Source of the DNA: Ovis canadensis
Taxonomy: Eukaryota > Chordata > Mammalia > Artiodactyla > Bovidae
Assembly (NCBI RefSeq): GCF_042477335.2
Contig: NC_091255.1
Span: 47,780,501-47,844,500 of the forward strand
Length of the DNA: 64,000 nucleotides
Reading direction: 5' to 3'
Shown: positions 1 to 15,300 of the stretch, one piece after another
Layout of the letters: every line of letters starts with the position of its first letter
How positions within the stretch are numbered: the stretch's first letter is position 1
Notes under the pieces: model-generated
Databases searched by the model: none
What the model was told of the DNA's origin: nothing
What the model saw: the letters and a program-made list of their open reading frames with translations, nothing else
Position numbers and translations under genes: made by a program

Positions 1-155
1 CTTTGGCTCAAGTGAGTTAGGAGTATCAACTCTAGAGCCACTTGTCCACACCCAAACCTATGCCCCGGCTTTCCCAACATGTGGAAGCTGGAGGTGCAGC
101 CCCTCCAAGCCTCAGGGAGAGAGGGCCACAGAGCTGGGAAACACAGAGCTCTTAC

Positions 156-302
156 CTTGAGGTCGTACTTGCGATGTACAGTGAGCCGATGGCTGAAAAC
201 GTTCCTGGTGACCACCATGTAGGTTTCCACACCATCCACAGTCAGTCGGTACATGCCCAGGAACTGTGGCAAAAGGGTATTGCCGTGACACTCCACTATG
301 AA
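156..302 (-). CDS. PIP4K2B: PIP4K2B coding exon 5 (residues 170-218)
   Basis: 147 nt, phase 0, from [19 protein letters not shown] to HRKYDLK, with TRNVF at residues 201-205. Acceptor CTAG and donor GTAAG are clear. The next exon lies left of the window. Confidence 0.96.
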
Positions 303-3300
303 CTAGAAAGGAAGGGAGGAAGGAACAGGTGAAGGCGCCGGGACAGACAGGGCTCTTCCCAGGCTCACACGCCCCCTGGGATTCTAGCCTCTAGACTGGT
401 GGCGGTTTAGTAGCTCAGTCGTGTCCGACTCTTGCGACCCCATGGACTGTAGCCTACCAGGCTCCTCTGTCCATGGGATTCTCCAGGCAAGAATACTGTA
501 GTGGGTTGCCATTTCCTTCTCCAGGGAATCTTCCCAATCCAGGAATCAAACCCAGGTCTCCTGCATCACAGGCAGATTCTTTACCGACTGAGCTACAAGG
601 GAAGTCCCATCTCTAGACTAGCAGCTTCCAAATCAGATTCTGTGAAGTCATGGGGCTCCTCAGACCTGCAAAAGGCAAGGCCACCCCTGCCCCCAATTAG
701 CAAGGCAGACTGAGAGGCTGAGCAGGCCGTGCAGAGCCTCTTTGGTTTCATACGGTTGGGATTCTGCAGGAAAATCACTGATCCTGGCCTTGCATCCTCT
801 CTGCCAGCCTGATATGGGAAGCCAGCGGGGAGAGAGAGGGAGCAGAGGCAGGGCTGTGATGAGGCGTCTGGAGAGACAGAATGGCTTCACACTCACCACT
901 CTCACTGGGTTTTCTGCTCTAACTCCCCAAACGCCAGAGGGCCCCTGCACCACCTCTCAGGTGCCCACAGAGAAGCCAGTTTTCCCTGAAGACCCAGGCA
1001 AGCTTCAGACAGGCACCCCCTGCTTTTCCCATGGACAGGTTCCAGAAGAGAGGCGAGAGGGAACGGGAAAAGCAGCGGCCCTGCTGAGCCGACAGGACCT
1101 CTCTCAGAAGAAATGAGGCAGGTGCCAGAGTGTGAAAACTCCCCACCTCTGACGAGAAACAGCTGGTCAACTGGCACTGCGTCCATAACACACCTTCATT
1201 TCTTTTTTTCTTTTTCTCAAGGAGGCATTTTACCTCACAGAAACACAGCCCCAGGGGAGGCAAGTACCTGGTTATCAGGAAGCACCCATTATCAGAGAGG
1301 ACCCAGCCCCGCCCCGGAAGCTCTACCGGAGGCTCCTCTCCCTCTTCCAACCCATCCTCTGCTGCTGAGGCTCACGACTCACCATACCTGGTGGTACTTC
1401 TTTAAGATGTTGTGCATTTCAGCCACATCCTCGCTTGAGACAGTCTTGATCACAAAGCGCCGGTCGTAGGTAGTGAGGAAACGCGTGCCACACCGGCCCT
1501 GGCTGTCACTGTTGATGGGAGCGCTGCGTGTCACTGAATTCTGATGGACCAAGACAAAAGCTGGTCTTGGAAGGGGAAACAAGGACTCTGACTTTTACTC
1601 TGAGTCTTCTCTTATGGACCAGACTGCTCTGAAGCCAACAGCACTGCGGTAGATGAGACCTTACCTGCCCCCTTTCTCTTGGGAAATTCACCTCTCCCCC
1701 AAGTCTTCCTTAAGAGAAACCTGAGTTGTTCCTCACCACCTGCTCCTAATCCTTGCCTGTGATGAGAAGAGGACCGACTGAAATATTTCGTTTCATTCTG
1801 ATCTTAGAGAGCTGCTCTAGAACCTAAAACTCGGCCTCGGAGGTTAGGGGCCTGGGCTCTAATCCTGACGCTCACATGCAGCGTGACCGTGGGTGAGCCA
1901 CTGCACTTCTCTACTCCGGAGTTTCCTCATCTGGAACACCAGGAAGCGGACTGAGATGGTTTTCCCAGTCTCTCGGGGGTGATGAAGACAAAGCTTAGGC
2001 AATATTCAAGAAGTCAAGCATAAAGAAGGAGTGGATAGAGTTGTCTTTATTTCCTGTTATGCACCCTCATGCTGGAAATCTCTTCCTAAGGCAGGAAGCT
2101 GGTGCTCACTGCTCTGCCCAACACCTTGCCCCTCGCCTCAAACTCCTGCTTGTCTGTGCAGAGCTGGGAGGCAGATCTGGGGAGGCTTTCTGGCTTTGTC
2201 CCTGCTCCCTCCAGGGCCCCGCTCCTATCAGAATCCGAAGCAGGAGAACCCTCAAGCAGGGAGGGAGTAGGGGAAGGTGTGAGTCAACCAAAGGAATGTG
2301 TTCACCAACCAGATGCCTGGAAAAGACCTCTGGCGGGTCAGAAGACAGAGGATGGACAAGAGCAGCTCCACCCCTGCCTCATTTCCAGGGGGCATCTCCT
2401 GCCTCTCTCAGCCACTGGTAGTCTCAGTGAAGAGTCCCCTCCCTGAACACCATCCTCCCTGCCCCTCTTCCAGTCTTGAGCACAATTATTTGCCTACAAG
2501 ACTATTAGAGAAATAAAGAGGATGCGGTTAGATGGCCAAAGGGAAGGGAAAGAGCCACCGTGGAAGGAGATACCTCAACAACCTAGGGTTGCACTAACGG
2601 CAAGAAGTTTTCAGAAAACCTCGTGCTCTGGTCAGGGCATGAGAGTTCAGGGTTTGGACCCAACGGGAGGGGCTGGAGGGCGGCCCACCACCTCTTGGAC
2701 ATGACTGTTCCTGACTGCTCAAGGCCCTGGCATCCCTCCTCCTCAGGAGGCCCCCTGGAGCTGGTGGAGAGGGGAGGAGACTGCTTCTTGTGGTCTACTC
2801 TGTGGAAAACTTCCCAGGAGTGGGGTGGGAGGAATGACAGTATTGTCCAAGATGCGGGCATCCATTTTATATTGCACTAGGCTGTACATTCCTCTTTCCC
2901 CCCGACAGACAACTGAAAATCAGCTATATTTTTTACTGCTACGCAAGTGAAGTGGAAAATTCTCCCACCATCATCACCAGGCTGTCTGCCAGGGGAAGAA
3001 GTCCAAGGAAGGTGCTAGGTGGAGAAGTGACAGAAGCCACAGATGGTGAGTCACACTAGAATGTCCCTGATATTGGGACTGACTCCTCCCAATAGGTCAA
3101 AGGCCTCTGTGACACGATCACCCCCTAAAAGGGGCAGCTTCCAGCATGTCTAGCCCCCTCCCAAAGTCAGGACAGGGGACAAGTTTAGGAGATGGCACTC
3201 ATACCTGGCAAGAAGTTACACTACCCTTGAAGTCTTCCTTTTCTAATCTGTCTTATCTGCTCTAAGAGGCCTCATCTGCTGCTGGCAACAATTCTCTCTC

Positions 3301-6300
3301 TTTTAAGTCAAACTATGGAGAAGGGTTCTGCAGCCTAGACTGGGAATGTCAGACTAAAATGTAGCAGCTTCCACAGACCCCTCTCCCTCCCCCTGCGCTC
3401 CCTCTGAGGGAGAGGAGCCTGAACCTAGGAGGCACCATCAGAAGTACTTCTAAGGCCCTCATTCCTCCAAGAGCCCACCAGCACTGGACAAAGAGTACCA
3501 GGGTGGAGTGAGATCTGACAGGAAGACACAGCACAAGAATAGTAGACACATTTTTTTCTTCTACTTGTCCTGTGGCTTCCTGACCACCCCCCTGCCGCCT
3601 TGCCCCACTCCCTAACCCTCCTGATTTTGCAAAGACACTCCATACCTGGTAATCCTGATCATCAATCCCAAACCTCTCCCGGAGATTTCGGAACACCATG
3701 GGGCAGTACTCCTTAAACTTGAAGCGGCTGGGGAGGTTCTCTCTGGGGAAAAGCAGAGACATGTTTCTGTGAACTCCTTGCTCCTCTAATTCATACATCA
3801 GGGCTTCTCAAGCTGTGGTCCACACGTCACCTGGATCGGAATAATCTGCAGTGCTTAAAATGTAGCCCTCAGCATTCTGGAGGTAAGTCTGGAAAGCTGC
3901 ATTTTTAACACACACTCCAGGTGATTCTGAGCATGTGAAAGTTTAAAAACTTCACATTCCTTGGGCACATTCCTTAATTCCTTGTAAAAAATTAATCCAG
4001 CTGTATATTTATGACGTGTACTTTTTCTGAGTATACGCTATCTTTCCATAAAACTTACATTGAAGCAGAAAAAAAACCGTACCTGCAGAGAAGTGAGACC
4101 GAGTGTGTGCCCTCCTTCCTAAGTGCTGAACTTGCTACAGAAAGGTGGCTGCATGTGAACAGCTGCTGTGAGGTAAATGTCAGTTTGACAGCTAAAGGAA
4201 AAGGCTTTTCTCATCAAAGGACCCCGCTCCTCTGGGGAGGCTCTTATCAACACATCCTGAAAACGGTTACACCCAGGAGGTCCTGCCCTTGGCTTCCACT
4301 GGGATGGAAGGGGTGGGTGCTTTCCTAAGTCGACTGACTGGGATCCTATCTTTTTATGAAGCCTTGTTTGCTGGCTGCTGGCACCAATCTACGTCCTCCC
4401 CACTCCTCAATCAATCCACAGACTTTCAGGAGGGAAGAGAATTACCTGAAGTGATGCCTCCTCCAAACCCTCCATCTTGACAATAGCCACTGTGCTTGGG
4501 AACAACCTTTCAGAAATGTGTCCCTCTATTCTCATCACAAGGAAAAAAATTTTTTTTCTTTTTCTTTAATTCTATACATATATGAGATGATGGATATTCA
4601 CTAAATTTATTGTGACAATCACTTCATGAATTATATAAGTCAAATTATCATGCTGGACACCTCAAACTTAAGACCGTGCTGTATATCAAATATATCTCAA
4701 TAAAACTGAGGTGGGGAAAAAAAAAAGAAATATGTCCCTCTGATTACTCCAGGATAGGAGACTTCAAGGAAATAAAAAGTAGTGGCTTCTCATGAAGGCG
4801 GGTCCTTGTCTCATAGTAAACAGCACTGCAGTCTAATAACCAGCACATAACAGTTGTTGAAAAGACAAAAGGAATCAGTGAAAAGAAACAAAACAAAGAA
4901 AAAAACAAAGACATTGGAAGTTCACTTTCGGCCAAAATGTCAATGCGGTGGTGGACACCACGGACCCCTGGTACAATGTGGTACACGGTTGACACCTGAG
5001 CCCTGACCTCTGGCATAGAACAACTCCTTTTCCTGCCTCAGAGGTTAGGGCTGCCTTTCCTTCCTTAAGTGGTGTGACACTGAATATAATAACAAATACA
5101 TATTTAGTCTTTGTCCCTGTTTCTGGCACAGAGTTCATACAATCTTTGGAATTTGCTAAGTGGTAAGCAATAAAGGTGTATTTTGTTCTTTGTAACAAGC
5201 CCCCTTCAATCACGCCTGAATTTAAGTTGATGAGATGACTTCTGTTACACCTCTAAGGATGGGTGCTCATAGCCAGGGGACCAACCAGGACTAGAGGATT
5301 GGAACTTTCCCAGGCCCCTGCCTTCTAGGAAGGGGAGAGGCGCTGCAGGCAGAACCAACTGCCAATGGCCAATGACTTCCTCAATTATGCTGTTATAAAA
5401 ATCCAAAAGGACAGGGTTGGGGAGCTTCCAGGTTGGTGAACACATCGAGGTGTGGGGCAGGTGGTGCGCCTGGAGAGGGCCTGGAAGCTCCCTGCCCCTT
5501 CCCACATACCTTGCCCCATGCCTCTCTTCCCCCGACTGTTCCAGAGTTGCATCCTTTTATAATACGCCAGTAACCTAGCATGTAAACTGTTTTCTCGAGT
5601 TCTGTGAGCCACTCAAGCAAAGTAATCCAACCCAATGGGGAGGGTCGTGGGAACTTCCAACCTATACAGCAAATAGGTCACAGCACAAGCGACAACCTGG
5701 ACTTGAGACTGGCATCTGAAGGGGGGTCGGGGCGTAGTTTGCAGGACTCAGTCCTTAACCTTTGAGGCCTGATGCTCACTTCAGGTCGCTAAGAGTCAGA
5801 ACTGAACTGAACTGCAGGACACCTTGCTAGTGTCCTACAGAACTGCTTGATGTGGGGGGAAACCCACATATCTGGTGTTAGAAATGAGCAGTTGTGTGCA
5901 AACAGAGGAGAAACATAGTTTTTTCTTCTACACAGGTGGCCACTTAGCAAGTAAAAGCTATGAAGACAGACAGCTTCCAGAATATGATGTTATTACTTAC
6001 TATGGCAGAGAGAGGCCACTAATAGATGTTTTCAAATCAAGCTTCTCCTCCGGGCTAACAGTCTGGGAATGGTGGGGTGACAGAATTCAGCTGGTGAGGT
6101 GGTGGGGACTGTGGGACAATGGAGAGTGGAACCAAGATTCAAATGCAGAAAGGAAGAGAGTGTGAACACCACATATTTCTTGGGTGACCCACAGAAGGAT
6201 GAAAGAACCTCTACAAGGCTTAGAGGAGGTCCCAAACTGTGCCAAGGGAAATGGCTGCTCCATCAAAGTCTGAGACACCAGTTTTAATCCAAGAAGCCAC

Positions 6301-9300
6301 AATGAGCAACATTGGGAAAAACGATTTTAGATAGCAACCCTGAGCACCAGGCTCAGCCTGTTGTTCACACACTAGCTGGCTGCATCCCAGGTCAGGAACA
6401 TGCCTGGCAGGTCTTGCCTCAGACTAAGATCAAGATAGGGCCATTGCTGTCCGCCTCGTACTAGACACCTCAGCTCCTGGGAAGCTCACTGTTACCTAAA
6501 CTGGCCCTAGATGAATCACCCTGCGCTGAGCCACAGTCCTGAGGGACACAGAAGGTAGGCTGATGGAAGACCGAGATGACAGGACAGCACAAGGGGGAGA
6601 GGCAAATGAACACGTTTTCCCAGCCAGTTTTCCAGCTCTGTGATCCAGGTGTTGCTTTCACACCATGCTAGGGGTTTGCCTGCCCCATGACGGTTGAGGT
6701 TTTGGGAGGATCACTGCCTTGAGGGAAAGAACGGCCTACAAGACCCACTCAGCAGGCCACTTACTTATTGAAGAGATGATTGTCCACCTTGATCTTGCTG
6801 TAGGCTTTGAAGTCATCTGGCATTAGCATGACAGGGACAGGGACATTGCTCAGCTCATTGATCTGCAAAGCAAGGGGAAAATGAGGTTCTCAGCCAGGCC
6901 ACCTGCCTCAGAGAGATAACATGCTACACCATGGATGCCACCATCTCACCAAAGACATTTCCGCGGATTCCCTTCTTGTCTTTATTTCTGTTCTTCTCTT
7001 TGAATATTTAATATGTTCCCAACTTCATCTCTACCTATTCTAACTCTCCCCACCTGATAAGGCCCACCTCCTCCAGGAACCTTTTCATGATTCTCCAGAC
7101 TATAAATGTTCTTTCCCATCTCGGAATTCCTAAAGCTTTGTTTGTATCCCTCTTCTGGCCATCTCACAGCCTCCCTCACACTGTATTTAATGCTCATAAA
7201 CCTCACAAGCCTGCTTGACTGTAAGTAGGCAAGATCGTATCACTGACCCTTTTAAGCAAAGATCATCCACCTGACTCTTGGAGGCTCCACACAAGCTACT
7301 TGACACCATGATTTGCATACAGTGGAGACTATGTACGTGTATTTATCAAATGCAAAAATAAATGGATCAGTGAATAAATATCACCCAATATACGTTGAGT
7401 ATTCACTGAGGCCTTTGAACATCTTCATACAAATTAAAGATCACTCCAGAAAGCAGCCTGGGGCAAGAAAAAAGCTGGGTGGGTTTATGTGGGTGTATAA
7501 TTCTTACCTCCAAAGTAAAGAATTAAATTTAAAGTGAGCAGAAGAGGTAGACATCTGGCTACTGGCTCACTCTCACTCTCCTGATTAACTGCTTTCATCA
7601 GGCCAGTTCCTAAAGCCACGTCCTGCCTTGGGCTGAACTGGGGGAGAGTGGGAGGGGTGCCTTGCCCCCACTGCAAACAAACCTTCTCATTGTCTTTCAT
7701 CCCCTTCAGGGAGCTGGAGGCTGCACAGGGAACTGGCCTCCCACTGATGCAGAGCTGAGAAGGCAGCTCCTGCCCTTCCCCATCCCAGTTTAGCCAATTA
7801 GTGGCCTAATTAGCCACAGATGTCCTCTTCCATCACAGCAGAGTATTTGACATTTGACCCTCAACCCAGTTGCCACTAATGCATTCAGGATTTAGAGAGG
7901 AAACCTTAGTCCTGACTTAATGGATAGGGGGCAGGGGGAGTACAGTCTTGGGTCTCTCAGATACTTTCCTTGCAAATCCTATTATCTCAATGAGGCCCCA
8001 TGCGGCAGTGAGGGAATAACCTAGTCATTAGGACTCCTCCAGGAGCATAAATGGGGGGAAATACCATTTAATTTGCTGCCCCTTTCATGTTCCAAAGCTT
8101 TTTTATTTAGAAATGTCAGAGGATGGAGGAAGTTCATATTAATGCAGTAACTGGGCGGGGGAAACCATTCCTTCCTAGAGCTGGTGAAAAACCCAATTTA
8201 CTGCTGGGGAAACGAAGGATAGTGTACGGGGAGGGGCCGTAGGGTAGTAGTGTTAAGTTGGCAGTGGTGCAAGAGCCTCAATAAACTGCTGGCAAAACTG
8301 ACTGGCACAGATATAAAAGTACATCTTTTATGATTCCATTTATATGGAATTCTAGAATCTATAGTGAGGGAGTCCAGTGAGACATAGCCTGGGTTGGGCA
8401 GTCGTGTGGTTGACTGTAAAGGGACATATGAGGTGCAAATTCTAGGGTGTTAGAAATGTTCTATGTGTTGTTTAGGGTGATGATTCCATGGGTATATAAA
8501 TTTGTCAAAATTGATCAAACTGTATGCTTAAAATCCCCAGCATCCAGGTCTGAGATGTCCACCACTGGCTAAACCACCACAGACATACACAAAACCACCC
8601 CGCAGTTATCTTTCCAGGGAGTGCTCACAAGACAACCTGATTGTTAAGAGTGTGCCTACAGAGGAAACCACTCTACTTCTTGTCTCCCTGCCAACAGAAA
8701 CAATTCATGGCAGCTGTGCCACACCCTTTTTCCTGGCATATTAAGTCTGGCTCCGAGATTTAAAGAAGTTCATGGCTCTTTATGCAATTCATCCTTTTCT
8801 AGCTTATACCTCCATCCTAGAAAGAACTTACCACTGACCCAAAGAGTATTTTATACTAAAAGGTTCAGTATCTGCTACTGATTAAATCTGAGTTAGGCTA
8901 AAATCAAGACTCTATGCCATGGTCAGGGCTTGTTACTGGGAGAACTAGGAAAGACTAGAACACCCAATTGAGAGGGGTCAACTGCCTCTTAGCCAGGATG
9001 AATTATTCTAACAAGAGCTGTTCATTATTAATTTTCTGTGTAACTCAAAAGTGTGGCATAGTTTGGAACAGTTGTAAGCTGGTCAGTTTTTAGTTCTCAA
9101 TTCATTCTATTCTCAACTATACAACCCAACAGCAGGAAATTTCTAACAGATAATATACTGCTGAATAATCCATACAGCTGAACTGTGTAGACTCACCCTC
9201 ATTTCCATGGGGCCACATGTAGATGATTCACTCTAGGGATTAGCTGTACTATTTTTTTTTTTAGTTGTGCTAAATTTTATATCCCCAGAGAGTTCTATTC

Positions 9301-12300
9301 AATTTCAGTTGAACAAGCACTTGCTGAAATACCTACTACATGCTTCATTTCATGTTAGGGAGAAGAGTGTGCAGCAAGGGAGCGCTGTGTGCACTCTGCA
9401 CAGGAAAGTGGGAGGCTTATCCTCTTACTGGGGAGATGAGACAAACCCATGATGCAGTAAAACTTGAAGTCAAGGGGCCTTTAAGTAAGTCAGAACACAG
9501 GGGCGGCAAACAGAACAGCAGATTCAGAGCAGGGTGAAAATACGGCCAGTCCCAGTGCTCACACATCAGGCTAGAACGGAACCTAACGCCCTGCCTGGGA
9601 TCGCCAAGAGCACTTGACGCTGGAAGAACCTACAACAAGGTCACGTTACACCCTGCTTAAAAACCTTCCATGGCTGCTCACCAGCCTCAGGGTAAAGTTT
9701 TGACTCCTTGGCCTGGCATCTAAAGTCCTTCCAGATCTGAGACTCGGCTAAACTTGCATTCAGTTTACGGCTCTCAATGTAGCCTTACTGCGTGCCATTA
9801 CTGTCCCAGAAGCTGTAGACACAAAAACGGAAAGACACGGTCTCTGTTTAGCAGGGAAGACAGACGACAGATAACAAATAAAGTGTGATGAGCGCTATAG
9901 AGTCATGAATGAAGGGAGACGAAACAGCAGACAGAAAAGACTGATCTGGGAGTTCCCTGGTGGCCTAGTGGTTGGAATTCCAGGCTTTCACTGCCATGGC
10001 CCAGGTTCCATTCCGGGCCAGGGAACTGAGATCCTGAAGGCAGTGCAGCATGGCCAATAAATGAACAAAATTTTTTAAAAAGATGACTGCGTCTGCCTGG
10101 GAGTGGGAGAGCTGGTTGCTAAAAGAAGCTATAGAGAAATACAAGTGAGAAAGGCCTAAGAGGTAGTTTGTGGAAAAAAAAAAAGAACAAAACACAAAAC
10201 CCAAGGAAGGGAATCCCAGCTGTGGGAACTATAAGCCTCAGAGGTAAAAAGTATACTGCCCATTTTTGGTCGGGGGGAAGGGTGAGAGGAAGAGTAGCAG
10301 GATATAACAGAGGCACTAAGAAGTGGAGGGAAACAGTACAGGAATGACAGGTGAACAGCCCTGGACATTATCACTATTAGTAAATAACAGTTGCTCCTAC
10401 TCATGGCATGTCTATAAGCGGTCAGTTCTCCATATTATTATGTATCTTATATCTCACATATATATTTTTTATTCTGTATTTCTAATACTTAATAGTCACA
10501 TGAAATATCTGATTTTGCCTTTTGCAAAAGATTCAAGGTACCTCGCTCAAGGTCACACAGATAATATGTGCAGAGTCAGGATTTGCTCCTAGGTCTGCTG
10601 GTGCCAAAACCTGGGCTGTTGACACTGCTGTGTAGTCCTTTCTATGGGCGGCTACCTGGACTAAGGTAGTGTTTTCCATTCCTTCCCTCTGTCCTAATAA
10701 TCTTCAAGGTAAGTGTTATGCTCATTTTATAGAGAAGGAAAATGAGGCTCAGAGAGAAAATTACTACTCCAAAGCTATACTAAGGCACACAGCCTGAATC
10801 TGAACTTAATTTGTCCACTATATAATAACTTGAACTTAACTGTGTAGGCAGTGAAGACTTCTCAGGTTTAAGTCCAGGAATTCACATGATCAGATGGGTG
10901 ATATAGAAAGGTAATTCTGGAATCAAGTAAGGCTTGGAAAAGGCAAAGATAAGAGACAGCAGGACCATTTATAAGGCTATTAGAATAGTTCCCAGGTGGC
11001 GCTAGTGAATCTGCCTGCAAACGCAGGAAACACAAGAGACACAGCTTTGATCCCTGGGAAGAGAAGATCCCCTGGAACAGGAAATGGCAACCCATTCCAG
11101 TAATCTTGCCTGGAAAATCCCATGGACAGAGGAGCCTGGTGGGCTACAATCCATAGGGTTGCAGAGGTGGACATGACTGAACACATATATACACACACAT
11201 AGGTAATATATGTGTATATGTTCAGGTAATAGGCTACAGCAGCAAAAAGAGAAGGAATAAAACTAAGGGAATCATCCAAGATATGGCTAAATAACACTTC
11301 TGTGAAAGCTTCCCTGTCTTTCCCAGGCTGAACTGCTCACTTGTTCCTCTGTTCATCTTTATATCCTAACTATCACATTCGCTTGGGTAATTACTTGTTT
11401 ACACGTTTGATTTCTCCACTAGACTCTGAGCCCTGAGAAAAAAGAGACTATTTTACCCATTTTTATGTCCCTAGCACAATGGCTGGTACATAGCAGTTAC
11501 ACAATAAATGCTGGATGGAAGGGCAGATGGTTAGAAAAAAGGGGACTGAAAGATGACTAACACTAGGAAAAAGAGATGGCAAAGCTGGTGTGACCATGCC
11601 AAAGATTCACAGTCTGGAGGATGGAAAAGAAGATTAAGGTTAGCTACTGAGGCTATGACCAGAATGTAATGAGTCTTAAAAGCCCAGGAGAGAAGAATAA
11701 ACTTGGTAGACAAAAGAGAATGACAAAAAGCTTTGGAGTGTGAAAGGCTATGACTAAAGCAATGTTTCAGGAAGATCTGCCTTTCTTTACTATCTAGCAC
11801 ACTTCTGGGCCAACCTCCTTCACCTTCAGCAGAAGTGCGCTTGTGGAATGCAGCTCGTTGGAGTAGTATGATACAGAACATATTAGGGTGGTAAGTCTGT
11901 TGTATCTCACACCATGTAAGTGGTTCTGGGATTATCCACATGATCAACTCTATGAGCCATCAGCATAAATAATGAGGACACTAAAACAAGCTGTATGAGA
12001 ACTTAGGAGCAGTGAGTTCACTCTATGCTGATCTGATTGGACATGAAAATTCAGTCGCTAGTTCTAATCTGGTGAACTTCTGATTCCAGGGAACTCCAAC
12101 TTCCCTGTGTGACCTTCATAGGAATTGCTACCCAGGAAGCTTCCCAACACGTGCCAGGGTTGTGTCGGTGGCTCAGCCATGGGCTGGCCACCTGGCAATC
12201 ATTTGTTACCTGCCACCATCAGAAAACCTGACAAGTTGGGAAACCCATTCCCGAGACCAAGGAGGTCCGAGTGAGACTGAAACTCCAGGAAAAAAAGAGA

Positions 12301-15300
12301 AGAACAGAGAGCCACAAGGGCCAACAAATCCACCCCTGGGTTTATTCCTCTTTTAACACCTTGGTTTTTCTGCTCCTGGTTTTGAGTCTCAGCGTTCTCT
12401 GTGAGGTGAGAAGGTGTGCTGGAGGACAAATTCATCCAAAGGCTTCATAGAGCAGAAATATTTACCGAAGATTTTTAAAGCAGCAGGAGAAAAGGAAAAG
12501 GCAAGGAAAGGAGGTTCTGGGTCTGCATTAAGCAAAGAAAGTGTGTGGACAGAATGGGGGAAGAATGTGGGGGAGAACTGAGCAGACTGAAGAATAAATC
12601 TGTTCCTCACACCATTCACAAAAAATTAAAATGGATTAGAGATCTAAATGTAAGAGTTAGATCTAAAAGAGTTTTTCTTAGAAGACTCTGAGTTTTTCTC
12701 AGAAAAAAATATAGGAGTAAATGTTCATGATCTTGGGTTAGGCAAAGCATTCTTAGATATGACACCAAAAGTACAAGTAATCAAAGAAAAATAAACTGGA
12801 CTTCATCAAAACCAAAGAAAAATAGATAAATTGGACTTCATCAAAATTAAAAACTTGAGCTTCAAAAGACACCATCAAGAAAGTAAAAAAGATAACCCAA
12901 AGCATGGGATAAAACACTTGCAAATCATGTATCTGATAAGGGACCTGAATCTATAATATATAAAGAACTCTTACAAGTTAATTATAAAAAAATGAATAGC
13001 CCAATTTTAAATGAGCAAAAAAGTAATTGGCAAGGGATCTTAATATGTCTCCAGTGAAAATATACAACTGGCCAATAAACTCATAAAAAGATATTCAGCA
13101 TCATTAACTATCTAGGAAAGGAAAACAAAATCACAATGAGATGCCACTTCAAATCTACTAAGGTGGCTGAAATAAAAAAGACAATAACAAGGGTTGACAG
13201 GATTTGGAGAAATTAGAACCCACATACACTACTGGCAGAAATGTAAAATGGTACAGTCACTTTGAAGAATCAGTCTGGCAGCTTCCCAAGTGGTTAAACA
13301 TAATTACCATCAACCTCTCCTATTCCTCTGATCACTGGGGTGAGGCTTCATACATACCCAGTTCCTAAAATGGCCAATAAGTTATCAAGCCATGTCTGCC
13401 TCCTCTGATCTCTACATACTTCTCCCAGGCCATCTCGTCCCTAACTCCAGGCCCCCCGAATTGTACTTCATCCACTAAAACACTAGTTTCTCTCTCTTTA
13501 CTAGTTCTCCTCTAACAAATCCAAAGTCTTCTGATCTTGTCTTCCTTTTTCCTCCATAAAGTCTAGGGGCTGCATCTCTTGTCCATGATAGGAGGTCCTG
13601 TTTCAATACTGAGTTCAAAGGTCTCTTTTTCCACCCAGAAGTAAATCACCCACCTCATGGGAGAATATGTAACTGACCTGTGCTATAGATAAAGATGTAT
13701 CCATCCTTCATCTACCATACACCATCAGCCAGAGACCATCAATGTCTAAATGCTTAAATGGGTGAGAAACTAAAGAAACAAACAAAAGGTGATTTTTTTT
13801 TTTTTCTAAAAACTTAGGTTTCAAAAAGTTGCAGCAGTGGGCTCTGAAGGAAGACAACCTCCAAGAAAGGCTATCAATCCACCAAAACAAATTGGTCCTG
13901 ACTCCCTTGAGAACTGCAAGATTTTATAGTCTTCTGGGGAGATGCTCCATTTCACACGGGGACCCACAAAATCCTAGACCTTATTGCAAGTCAAGAGGAA
14001 GCAATAAAACTCTTGACTAACCGATCTTCAAAGCTGGACCTGTCAAGGACAGCGGTGCCCAGTACATTTCCCCTGAGGAGCTTGCTCAGTATATCCAGAG
14101 GCTTGGGTCTTGCTTAAAGTCAATGTCTTCTCAGATAGCTCTCAAATAAACTTTCTTAAAAATTAGCAAAGAAAGAGGGTGACTGCCTAGTCAAAGAGAA
14201 TCTTGGATACCTCTTCATTAGCAGAGTTTCACTGCCTGCCTATGGGAAACCAAGTACCACACACACCAAGGGAACTGGCAGGCACAGGCAGACACACCTG
14301 AGCATACATTCAGGTTCTCGAGGTGATGGACAGGGAGGCCTGGCGTGCTGCGATTCATGGGGTCGCAAAGAGTCGGACACGACTGAGCGACTGAACTGAA
14401 CTGAACTGAACAAGACCATAATTCCCATCTGTCCTGGAACTTGGCTGAGAGGCAGGACAAGGAACAGGAGGCAAATAAAACAAGACCTCTCATTCAAGCA
14501 CATCTTCAGCCAATACAGCCCATGGTGTGGACAATGAGCTGCATTTTTTGCTCTGCAAAAGACCACAGGTGAACTAATTCTCCACTCAGGGCTCTCATTT
14601 CTTCATGTATAAAATAAGGGTCTCAAAGTCCCTTCCAACTAGCAGTAATATTCCTGACTTTCAGACCACTACCAGTTCTCCACAGAGACAGGATGCCTTC
14701 TAGTGAGAAGCAAGCTCCACAACAAATTCAAGGATTGATTTCCAGGCAAGGACATAGGGTTCACATATTTAATGACCCAGTTTCCCTTGCAATATTGTCA
14801 GATGACCCCTGAGGCAGCAGGAAGCAGACAGAACAAACTCTGCTGGACTACTGGATCAAAGCAGCTCCCAGAGAAGATCAAATAGGTCAATTCTAAAGGA
14901 AATCAACCTTGAATATTCATTGGAAGGACTGACGCTGGAGCTGAAGCTCCATGTGAAGAGTTGACTCATTGGAAAAGACCCTAATTCTAGGAAAGGTTGA
15001 AGGCAAAAGGAGAAGGGGGCAGCAGAGGATAAGGTGATAAAATAGCATCACTGACTCAATGGACATGAATTTGAGCAAACTCTGGGAGATAGTGGAGGAC
15101 AGAGGAGCCTGGCGGGCTACAGTCTGTGAGATCGCAAAGTTGGACACCACTTAGCGACTGAACAATAGCTCCCAGAGGTCTAGGCGTAAAGCTAGACCAC
15201 AGAGAACCAGTGGTTCTCCCCACCCTAGCCAGGACCTTCACCTCAGTGAAGTCTCTGAAAACAGTAACTCAGCCAAGACCAGGAAAACTTGGTTGTCTTC

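Larger units (their letters stand above)
3743..6764 (-). other. PIP4K2B intron 2
   Basis: A 3.0-kb intron with a MER5A-like fragment (3799-3945), an L1 3' end (4560-4722) and an LTR (5078-5884). Stretches 3950-4555 and 5890-6760 show nothing recognisable. Confidence 0.8.

Noticed and set aside
4540..4722. Poly(A)-like AATAAA motifs as gene ends
   Set aside because: They sit in L1 3' ends and run opposite to the PIP4K2B transcript.
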